The position numbers and the translations under genes are program-made. From Mucilaginibacter pankratovii (GTDB taxonomy: Bacteria > Bacteroidota > Bacteroidia > Sphingobacteriales > Sphingobacteriaceae), in NCBI RefSeq assembly GCF_014773265.1, contig NZ_JACWMY010000012.1:62001-126000 (forward strand): 64,000 bases of DNA, written 5' to 3'. The first letter of the stretch is position 1. Every line of letters begins with the position of its first letter. The notes below the pieces were generated by a model that saw nothing but the letters and a program-made list of their open reading frames with translations, had not been told where the DNA came from and did not search any database. This document shows positions 16,657-24,500 of this stretch, one piece after another.

Positions 16657-16671
16657 CGCCTCTAAAAAGCT

Positions 16672-16698
16672 GCCATGCGTTTTAAATAATCGCATGGC
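16672..16698 (+). promoter_or_regulatory. Leader hairpin of the tig mRNA
   Basis: Perfect 8-bp stem GCCATGCG/CGCATGGC with an A/T-rich 11-base loop, lying between the -7 element and the start codon. It has no T tract that would make it a terminator. Role unknown; it could protect the 5' end or regulate translation. Confidence 0.5.
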
Positions 16699-16734
16699 GG
16701 TTTATTTTGAATTAAAAACTATCCGGTAAAAAAG

Positions 16735-18087
16735 ATGAATATATCACAGGAAAAAGTTGATAACCTCAATACGGTTGTAAAGATCAATTTAAACCCGGCT
16801 GATTACCAGCCACGCGTAGAAAAAGCGATTAAGGAACAAGCTAAGAAAGCAAAGATCCCAGGGTTCCGCCCGGGCATGGTGCCACCTGCACACATTAAAA
16901 GAATGTATGGCAAAAGCATTTTGGTTGATGAGATCAACAACATGCTGAGCGATACCCTGAACAAATACCTGGAAGAAGAAAAACTGGAAGTATTGGGCCA
17001 GCCTTTGCCAAAACGCGAAGATGAGCGCAAAGAATACAACTGGGATTTTGCCGACGATTTTGAATTTAACTACGAAATTGGTTTAGCACCGGCTTTTGAG
17101 ATCGACTTTACTTCTAAAGACCAGATAACCCAATACATCATTAAAGCTGATGAAGAAACCCTGGCTCAAAGGGTGAAAAGCATCCGTCGTGCTTATGGCA
17201 AAATGACAAATCCTGACGTATCGGCAGACGATGATGTTCTTTATTCCGAATTAGTGCAATTATCTCCGGATGGTTCTGTTTTTGAGGATGGCATTAGCAA
17301 CACGGCATCTGTACGTTTAGACCTGATAAAGGATGAGGCCATAAAAGCATCATTAATCGGTTTAAAAAAGGGTGACGAAGTAACACTGGATATCCAGGCA
17401 GCTTATGGTAACGATGCAGCTAAAATTGCAGGCGTGCTTAAGATAGATGAGGAAACAGCAGCTGATTTAAAATCGAACTTTAAACTAACGGTAAAAAATG
17501 TAAACCGTTTGGAAGAAGCCGACTTGAACCAGGAGTTCTTTGACAAATTATTTGGTGAAGGTACCGTAACTACCGAAGAGGGCTTCAGGGAAAAAATAAC
17601 CGAAGAAGTTGAAACTATGATGCAGCAGGATAGCGAACGCAAACTGCAGAGCGACATCTACAACTATAGCCTTAACAAAGTTCAGTTTAACTTGCCCGAT
17701 GATTTTTTAAAACGCTGGTTGAAAGCAACCAACGAAAAACTATCAGACGAGGAATTGGAAAGTGGTTACAACGATTTTGCAAAAAACCTGAAATGGACAC
17801 TGATAGCAAACAAAATAACGAAAGATGGCAACATCGATATTAAATACGATGAAGTATTTAATTACGCTAAAATGAGCTTAGATCAGCAGTTCCGCGCGTA
17901 CAGCCAGCAATCGCTTCCAGAGGAGCAATTGGCGCAGTACACCGTGCAGTATTTGCAAAACAAAGAGCAGGCAAACAAAATATTTGAGGAAGTAAAAGCC
18001 GTTAAGGTTTTTGATTACGTAAAAAGCGTAATTACCCTTGATAAAAAAGAGATCCTGTTTACAGATTTTAACAAACTGGAAGACTAA
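16735..18087 (+). CDS. tig: Trigger factor
   Basis: This ribosome-bound chaperone contacts nascent chains at the exit tunnel. The 450 aa protein has the N-terminal ribosome-binding domain with the signature PGFRPGMVPPAHIKRMYGKS near residues 42-61 (the classic GFRxGKxP is GFRPGMVP here), a central PPIase-like region and a long helical C-terminal domain. The PPIase-like region is divergent, as is usual in Bacteroidota. It has its own promoter and leader hairpin, and the downstream clpP and clpX genes give the classical tig-clpP-clpX order linking folding and proteolysis. A strong hairpin follows the gene at 18114-18147. Confidence 0.93.
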   Translation: MNISQEKVDNLNTVVKINLNPADYQPRVEKAIKEQAKKAKIPGFRPGMVPPAHIKRMYGKSILVDEINNMLSDTLNKYLEEEKLEVLGQPLPKREDERKEYNWDFADDFEFNYEIGLAPAFEIDFTSKDQITQYIIKADEETLAQRVKSIRRAYGKMTNPDVSADDDVLYSELVQLSPDGSVFEDGISNTASVRLDLIKDEAIKASLIGLKKGDEVTLDIQAAYGNDAAKIAGVLKIDEETAADLKSNFKLTVKNVNRLEEADLNQEFFDKLFGEGTVTTEEGFREKITEEVETMMQQDSERKLQSDIYNYSLNKVQFNLPDDFLKRWLKATNEKLSDEELESGYNDFAKNLKWTLIANKITKDGNIDIKYDEVFNYAKMSLDQQFRAYSQQSLPEEQLAQYTVQYLQNKEQANKIFEEVKAVKVFDYVKSVITLDKKEILFTDFNKLED

Positions 18088-18113
18088 GTACTTCCGTTTA
18101 ATAATATCCTTTA

Positions 18114-18147
18114 CCAAAAGCATTTGCATAACAGCAGATGCTTTTGG
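18114..18147 (+). terminator. Strong hairpin after tig, weak T tract
   Basis: Stem CCAAAAGCAT/ATGCTTTTGG (18114-18123 with 18138-18147), followed by CGTTTAAAG. Only three T residues follow, so termination may be partial and allow some read-through to clpP. Confidence 0.6.
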
Positions 18148-18160
18148 CGTTTAAAGAACC

Positions 18161-18256
18161 TCGGAGCCTCACCTAAATCCTCTCCAAAGGAGAGGATTTT
18201 AAAAAAAAGAGCTTCTTACTCCCTCTCCTTTGGAGAGGGCCGGGGTGAGGCTCCGA
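18161..18256. repeat. Palindromic intergenic repeat, GCCTCACC family, copy 2
   Basis: Thirteen-base terminal inverted repeats TCGGAGCCTCACC (18161-18173) and GGTGAGGCTCCGA (18244-18256), with internal CTCTCC/GGAGAG hairpins as in the copy at 10541. It separates tig from clpP. Confidence 0.85.
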
Positions 18257-18360
18257 AATAATTTTTACTTTACACAAACTTTACGCTATCAATTCTATTC
18301 AACTAAAAACTATATTAGCCCCACAACCCAAAAGCATTTATATTATAACAAACACATATC

Positions 18361-19089
18361 ATGAGCAGTAATATCGATAAGAACGAATTTCGTAAATACG
18401 CTGTTAAGCATCATCGCTTAAACGGCCTTACCGTAGATAAATACCTTTCCACCTTCGATCGTAAGAGCCAGCCAAGCGGGATCTACAACCCAACCGGCAT
18501 GACCCCATACATCATCGAAGAGCGCCAGATGAACGTGGCCCAGATGGACGTGTTCTCGCGTTTGATGATGGACCGCATCATTTTCCTTGGCGATGCTATT
18601 TATGACCAGAACGCAAACATTATACAGGCTCAGTTGCTATTCCTGCAGTCGGCAGATGCCAAACGCGATATCCAGATCTATATCAACTCTCCGGGTGGCT
18701 CGGTTTATGCCGGTTTAGGTATCTATGATACCATGCAATTCATCTCCAACGATGTAGCTACCATTTGTACAGGCATGGCAGCATCAATGGGTGCAGTATT
18801 GCTTTGCGCAGGTACTGCCGGTAAAAGGGCAGCATTGCCACATTCGAGGGTGATGATCCACCAGCCATCGGGCGGTGCACAGGGCCAGCAAAGCGATATC
18901 GAGATCACGTATCACGAGATCACCAAGCTGAAAAAAGAACTATACCAGATCATTGCCGACCATAGCGGTGCATCGTACGAAAAAGTTTGGGAAGCATCAG
19001 ACCGTGATTACTGGATGATTGCTGATGAGGCAAAAGAATTTGGTATGGTTGATGAAGTTTTAAAAGGAAACAGTAATAAAACAAAATAA
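18361..19089 (+). CDS. clpP: ATP-dependent Clp protease proteolytic subunit
   Basis: ClpP forms the tetradecameric serine-protease chamber that degrades substrates unfolded by ClpX. The nucleophile Ser lies in GMAASMGAVLLCAG and the catalytic His in HSRVMIHQPSGG; the LGDAIYDQNANIIQAQLLFL and INSPGGSVYAGLGIYDTM segments are typical. At 242 aa it is about 40 residues longer than E. coli ClpP because of an N-terminal extension (residues 1-45), common in Bacteroidota. clpX follows after 89 bases that contain a 10-bp hairpin. Confidence 0.95.
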   Translation: MSSNIDKNEFRKYAVKHHRLNGLTVDKYLSTFDRKSQPSGIYNPTGMTPYIIEERQMNVAQMDVFSRLMMDRIIFLGDAIYDQNANIIQAQLLFLQSADAKRDIQIYINSPGGSVYAGLGIYDTMQFISNDVATICTGMAASMGAVLLCAGTAGKRAALPHSRVMIHQPSGGAQGQQSDIEITYHEITKLKKELYQIIADHSGASYEKVWEASDRDYWMIADEAKEFGMVDEVLKGNSNKTK

Positions 19090-19104
19090 TCAATTTTGCG
19101 TATT

Positions 19105-19130
19105 GTGTACAACCTTAAGGGGTTGTACAC
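19105..19130 (+). promoter_or_regulatory. Perfect hairpin between clpP and clpX
   Basis: A 10-bp perfect stem GTGTACAACC/GGTTGTACAC with a TTAAGG loop. No T tract follows, so it is not a standard terminator. It could be an mRNA processing or stability element that sets the ClpP:ClpX ratio. Confidence 0.55.
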
Positions 19131-19178
19131 ATTGCAATTAAATTTTTAATTGATTATTTTTCATAAACCAATTAGCAG

Positions 19179-20417
19179 ATGAACAAGAACAGCAAGGAGA
19201 TCAGGTGCTCGTTTTGCGGCGCAGGTAAACAAGACTCCCTGATGCTGATAGCCGGGCTCGACGCGCATATTTGTGATAAGTGCGTTAACCAGGCTAACGA
19301 GATACTGGCAGAAGAGCTAAAGGTGCGCAAGGTGAAAGCTTCGCCATCGTCGCCTGCTATTTTAAAACCGGCAGAAATAAAATCCCACCTCGATCAATAC
19401 ATCATCGGGCAAGACGACGCCAAGAAAGTGTTGGCGGTATCGGTGTACAATCACTATAAGCGCCTTAATCAGCGCGTAGATAAAGACGAGGTAGAGATAG
19501 AAAAATCGAACATTATTATGGTAGGCGAAACCGGTACGGGCAAAACCCTGCTGGCCAAAACGCTTGCTAAGATCCTGAACGTGCCTTTTTGCATTTGCGA
19601 TGCCACGGTATTAACCGAGGCCGGCTATGTAGGCGAGGACGTGGAAAGCATCCTGACCCGTTTGCTGCAAAGCGCGGATTATGATGTGAACACTGCCGAG
19701 CGCGGCATAGTTTATATTGATGAGGTGGATAAAATCGCCCGCAAAAGCGATAACGCGTCCATCACCCGCGATGTAAGCGGCGAGGGTGTGCAACAGGCTT
19801 TACTGAAGATACTGGAAGGAACCATGGTTAACGTACCACCACAAGGCGGCCGTAAACACCCCGACCAGAAGATGATAACCGTAAATACCAGTAACATATT
19901 GTTTATTTGCGGCGGTGCGTTTGATGGTATCGACAGGAAGATAGCCAACAGGCTGCGTACCCAAACCGTGGGTTACAAAATGAAACGGGATGATAACGAG
20001 GTGGACATGAAGAACCTGTATAAGTACATTACCCCGCAGGATCTGAAATCGTTTGGGTTGATACCCGAGCTGATCGGCCGTTTGCCGGTGCTTACCTACC
20101 TTAATCCGCTGGATAGGGAAGCCCTGCACAATATCCTCACCGAACCAAAGAACTCGCTGTTGAAACAGTACAAAAAACTGTTTGAATACGAAGGCGTAAA
20201 ACTGGAGTTTGACGTAGACGTTTTAGATTTTATTGTTGATAAGGCAATGGAATTTAAATTAGGCGCCCGGGGGCTGCGCTCTATCTGCGAAGCTATCATG
20301 ATAGATGCCATGTTTGAGTTCCCATCCAAGAAGGATGTGAAGCGCTTAAATGTAACGATGGAGTACGCGAGAGAGAAGTTTGAGAAGAGTGACCTTAAAA
20401 AATTAAAGGTAGCTTAA
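19179..20417 (+). CDS. clpX: ATP-dependent Clp protease ATP-binding subunit ClpX
   Basis: This AAA+ unfoldase feeds substrates to ClpP. The 412 aa protein begins with the zinc-binding domain (CSFCGAGKQ ... CDKCVNQ, residues 10-37). It then has the AAA+ core with Walker [10 protein letters not shown], Walker [10 protein letters not shown], the sensor region [16 protein letters not shown] and the arginine-rich [13 protein letters not shown] sensor 2. The ClpP-docking IGF-type loop appears as VGY in [12 protein letters not shown], which may be a divergent docking loop or lie beside it. It is encoded directly after clpP and is probably partly co-transcribed with it. Confidence 0.96.
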   Translation: MNKNSKEIRCSFCGAGKQDSLMLIAGLDAHICDKCVNQANEILAEELKVRKVKASPSSPAILKPAEIKSHLDQYIIGQDDAKKVLAVSVYNHYKRLNQRVDKDEVEIEKSNIIMVGETGTGKTLLAKTLAKILNVPFCICDATVLTEAGYVGEDVESILTRLLQSADYDVNTAERGIVYIDEVDKIARKSDNASITRDVSGEGVQQALLKILEGTMVNVPPQGGRKHPDQKMITVNTSNILFICGGAFDGIDRKIANRLRTQTVGYKMKRDDNEVDMKNLYKYITPQDLKSFGLIPELIGRLPVLTYLNPLDREALHNILTEPKNSLLKQYKKLFEYEGVKLEFDVDVLDFIVDKAMEFKLGARGLRSICEAIMIDAMFEFPSKKDVKRLNVTMEYAREKFEKSDLKKLKVA

Positions 20418-20439
20418 CAATAAATTGGCTTTAAATAGC

Positions 20440-20447
20440 TATATTTG
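20440..20447 (+). promoter_or_regulatory. Bacteroidota -7 element (TATATTTG) for the AMP nucleosidase gene
   Basis: TATATTTG is a near-ideal TAnnTTTG box after clpX. The predicted start of transcription (about 20453) is at the foot of the hairpin at 20458-20494. Confidence 0.65.
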
Positions 20448-20457
20448 TAATACTAAA

Positions 20458-20494
20458 ACAGCAGCCCTGGCGACAACCCGCCGGGGTTTGCTGT
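20458..20494 (+). promoter_or_regulatory. 5'-terminal leader hairpin of the AMP nucleosidase mRNA
   Basis: ACAGCA (20458-20463) pairs with TGCTGT (20489-20494), and GCCC-GGCG pairs with CGCC-GGGG inside. This gives a long imperfect stem close to the predicted 5' end, 68 bases before the ATG. It matches no riboswitch class I recognise. Confidence 0.5.
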
Positions 20495-20561
20495 ATAAAA
20501 AGGTTTTTAAACGCCCCCAAAGGAATTCGCCGATGGGATAAATAATAGGAGAACTCAAAAA

Positions 20562-21422
20562 ATGAACGAACAATTAGACGCCAAAAAAGACGCAACACCA
20601 AAAGAGGAAAAAAAGGTAAAAGAAGTAACATCGCCGGTAAAATCCGGCTTAAAAACCAAAGAAGCAATTGTTGCCAACTGGCTGCCGCGCTACACCGGCC
20701 GCCCGCTTGATGCCTTTGGCAAATACATTATCCTCACCAACTTTTCTAAATACCTGCAGCTGTTTTCCGAATGGAACGAGAACGCGCCGATAATGGGTTT
20801 GGATAAACCGATGCAAAGCGTAACCGCCAACGGTATCACGATCATCAACTTTGGGATGGGCAGCTCGGTAGCGGCAACCGTAATGGACCTGCTGACCGCC
20901 ATCCACCCCGAAGCCGTAATATTTTTAGGAAAATGCGGTGGCTTGAAAAAGAAGAACAACGTAGGCGACCTGATACTGCCCATAGCGGCCATTCGCGGCG
21001 AGGGTACATCAAACGATTACCTACCTGCCGAAGTGCCCGCACTGCCCGCCTTTGCCCTGCAAAAAGCAATCTCAACCACCATCCGCGATTTCGGCCGGGA
21101 TTACTGGACCGGAACCTGCTACACCACCAACCGCCGCGTGTGGGAGCACGATAAGGACTTTAAAAAATACCTGAAGGATCTGCGCGCCATGGCCATTGAT
21201 ATGGAAACGGCAACCATCTTCACCACCGGCTTCGCTAACAAGATCCCAACGGGTGCCTTGCTGCTGGTATCAGATCAGCCGATGATCCCGGAAGGTGTAA
21301 AAACCGCCGAAAGCGATTCATCCGTAACCGAGCAATTTGTAGAAACCCACCTAAGGGTAGGTATCGAATCGTTGAAACAACTCATCAACGGCGGCTTAAC
21401 GGTTAAGCACCTTAAGTTTTAA
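20562..21422 (+). CDS. amn: AMP nucleosidase, short Bacteroidota form
   Basis: It hydrolyses AMP to adenine and ribose 5-phosphate, tuning adenylate pools. The 286 aa protein has the phosphorylase/nucleosidase fold: FGMGSSVAATVMDLL, VIFLGKCGGLKKKNNVGDLILPIAAIRGEGTS (in pieces) and the C-terminal MAIDMETATIFTTGF and LLVSDQPM motifs. It lacks the extra N-terminal regulatory domain of the ~480 aa E. coli enzyme, as is normal in this phylum. The first ~35 residues are Lys/Glu-rich and probably disordered. It follows clpX but has its own promoter and leader hairpin. Confidence 0.9.
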   Translation: MNEQLDAKKDATPKEEKKVKEVTSPVKSGLKTKEAIVANWLPRYTGRPLDAFGKYIILTNFSKYLQLFSEWNENAPIMGLDKPMQSVTANGITIINFGMGSSVAATVMDLLTAIHPEAVIFLGKCGGLKKKNNVGDLILPIAAIRGEGTSNDYLPAEVPALPAFALQKAISTTIRDFGRDYWTGTCYTTNRRVWEHDKDFKKYLKDLRAMAIDMETATIFTTGFANKIPTGALLLVSDQPMIPEGVKTAESDSSVTEQFVETHLRVGIESLKQLINGGLTVKHLKF

Positions 21423-21436
21423 AGGGTTTACCACCA

Positions 21437-21560
21437 CGTCATTGCGAGCGAAGCGCGGCAACCATCGGTATGAAGGTCCGCTAAGCAGGTCTGTTATCTA
21501 AAGCCGCTCTGCATATTCGCTCTGCTGGCCGAGGGTTGCCGCGCTTCGCTCGCAATGACG
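21437..21560. repeat. Large perfect inverted repeat, CATTGCGAGC family, copy 1
   Basis: Twenty-seven-base arms at 21437-21463 and 21534-21560 are exact reverse complements; their core reads TCATTGCGAGCGAAGCGCGG. The 70-base loop is non-coding. It sits between two convergent genes and could form a strong hairpin on either strand. Relatives occur at 36299-36392 and 44509-44646. Confidence 0.88.
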
Positions 21561-21566
21561 CACTTT

Positions 21567-24500
21567 TTAATTCCCAATTACTACCTTCTTTAAACTTTCC
21601 CTGCCATAAAATACCGGGAAATACATTTGCTCGGCTTTGGCCGGATTCAGGTTGTATTTGCCACTGTAGCGGGGCATCAGGTTTACGCTGAAAGTGTAGG
21701 TGCCCTGCTTAAGCTTGCGGCAAAATATGCTCACCTTTTCTTTAAAGAATTCGCGGTGTACCTCGTTGTTGCCCCACTGCTGGTCCTTGCTTTCGTAAGA
21801 GCAGCCTGCCGGGATAGGGATCTCTATCATCACAAAATCGGCATCGCCACGTACGGTTACTTCGGCTTTAAGCTGTACCGCCTCACCGCCTTTTAGCCGC
21901 GTAAGCTTATCACCTTTTTTCTCAAACCAAGTATCCACTGTAAAATCCTTACTTACCTTTTCCGGTTTGCCGTTCCAAAATTGCTGGTAGCCGGTAATGT
22001 ATACCGGCAGGCTTCCTGTTTTGCTTATGCTAATAGCATTATCTTTCAGGATAGCGGTATAGGGGAAAGTAGTGATGGTTTCGGTAGCGGTTCCCTTTAT
22101 GGTTAGTGCCGATGGTTTCAGCTGTTTGTCTTTTTCCAACAGATCGGGCAGGATGGTTTCCAGTATCAACGCCGATTCGTAGGTGTTGCGCCATTCGCCC
22201 AGTTTACGCTGCTCTAAAAAGTACCCGCGTATCTTAGCAAGCAGCTCCGGGTGTTTTCCTGCTGCTTTGATGATCCTGTAAGCTATCACGCTCGTTTGAA
22301 TGGAGTTATCAAAGAAACGGTAATTCTCCTCGCCCCAATAGATGTTATCGAACATGGTTTTACGTGCGGCGTTGATCAGGCTATCAATTTTAACCGGGAT
22401 GCCGGCCTGTTGCTTCAACAGCATCAGGCGCATGCGGTTATAGCCGGGCACATCTTTCTGCAACTTGTACTCCTTTTCTATCACAGCAAAGTATTTGATA
22501 TAATCAACTTTAGCGCTTAATTGGTGCAGTAATTGCAGGCAGGCCAGTTTTTCTTCCCCGCGGTAACTTTCCAGTTGGTAAACCAGGTAGGCGGTTAATT
22601 TTTGTTTGTCGAGCTGCACGGAGTAGCCCATACTTTGCGCATCGGTGAGCGCTTCTACAGCGTGCAGGCTTATCCAAAGTTCCTCATTGGTATCTGCCCA
22701 CCAGCCCCATGTACCGCTTGGCTTGCGGTTCTCCTGCAGTTTTTTTATCACCGCTAAAATATTCTTCTCGTATTTAAAGGGCTCGCCCAGGAAAGTTTTG
22801 ATGCGTTTTTCGGCTAAGAGTCCTTTAAGTTTCGAGGTAAGTTGCTCGTTACATAAATATTTGTACTCGCGCAGGCGCCTGGCTTCTTCGGCAAGCGCCG
22901 GCAGGGCAGAAGCCTCGGCCCTAAAGGTAACCGGCCCCAGCGCCGGGTTAAATTTAAGGCTGATGGTGGTATCGCGGTCCAGGGCTTCAAAAATACCCTT
23001 TGTTTCCAGCACGCCCTGTTTTACCACGGGGATCTTTCGCTGCTCGCCGTCGAAATAGCCATTGTCGCGTTTAATGCTGTATTCAAAAGCCAGGCTGTCG
23101 GTAGCCGAAGCCACGATATTCAGCGTATCTATTTTGGCGTTGCTTACCTGCAGATCGCCTTGTGCTAATACCTTGCCGTTGTAGCTGAATGTGCGGGTTA
23201 CATTAACAGGGGTGGAGTTATAGTTCATCATCTTGCCTATCAGGCTCATCTCATCGCCTTCCACAGCAAATTGCGGCGCAATAAAATTTGCGCTTAGGGG
23301 TTTGAAAGATTTGATCTGTTTTTCGATAAAGCCGCTTTGGCGCTTGCCGTTAATGCCCACAACAAAGGTGCGCCAGTTGGTAATATCATCCGGGAAAACG
23401 CTGGTGAAACTGGCCTTCCCGTTTTCATCGGTAACCAGTTTGGGTTGCCAGTAGGCATAGTCGCTAAAGTTTTTGCGCAGGGTTTGCTCGCCACCTCGCG
23501 GGGCCTCGGCAGGACTGGGAGCGGCATTTGCCTTTGGCTTTGTAGAAATGATAATTACACCATTCGCTCCGCGTACCCCATAAATGCCTGTAGCCGCCCC
23601 GTCTTTCAGTACGCTTATTTCCCCTATCATACCCGGGTTCAGCCCTTTCAGGTCGGCTACTATTTCACCATCAACAACATACAAAGGCTTATTAGCGCCA
23701 ATTGAGGAGGCTCCTCTTATCCGGATATTAATGCCTCCGCCGGGCGTGCCCTCTATTATCGTTACGCCGGCTGCCCGCCCTTCCAAAAGTTGGTCGAATG
23801 TCATTGTGCTGACCGAGCCGGTTAGATCCTTCCGCTTTACACTGCCGTATCCAACAACCACAACCTCCTGCAGCTGGTTTTTTTGCGGCGTTAATTTAAG
23901 GGTGATGGTTGTGCCCGGCGTGTAATCTACTTCCTGCGTAAAGTAACCAATGTACGATACTATAATTTTGCCCTGCGGCGGCACTTGCAGCCTAAATTCG
24001 CCGTTAGTATTTGTTTGAGTGCCAACCGTAGTACCCTTAATTTTTACCGCGACGCCAATAAGAGGCTGTTTATCGTCGCTGCCAATAATTTTACCGCTTA
24101 GGGTTTGGCTAAATTCACCGGTGCTGAAGTATTTTTGGTTAAAAGCCTCTTTCAATTTCAGCGCATCGTTCTCTATTTGATCATCTGCGTTACGGTATCG
24201 CTCGCTTTTGCGGCTATTAATTATCTGCCCGATTTTAATACTTACCGAATCCCTGGCATGCCTGGGCGATATACCGAACCTGTAAAAATTTATACCATGT
24301 GTTTTTACCTCTATGCTATCCTTTATATCGTACCGGTCGCCCTGCAGCAAAAAGAATATCCTGTATTTTCCCTGCGCCAGCTCCGCTAAATCGGTGGTGT
24401 TGCCCGGGTATACACTAATATAATCGGGGTTATCATAACGGTAAAGAATAACATTTTTAATAAGGGCCATTTTTTCATTCTCTACCGGCAACCGGTCTAT

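Noticed and set aside
20458-20494. Purine riboswitch before the AMP nucleosidase gene
   Set aside because: The stem lacks the three-way junction and conserved loop bases of the purine class.
23540-24105. A separate TonB-dependent receptor gene
   Set aside because: Plug and CarboxypepD_reg signals are in the same uninterrupted frame as the macroglobulin, and no beta-barrel follows.
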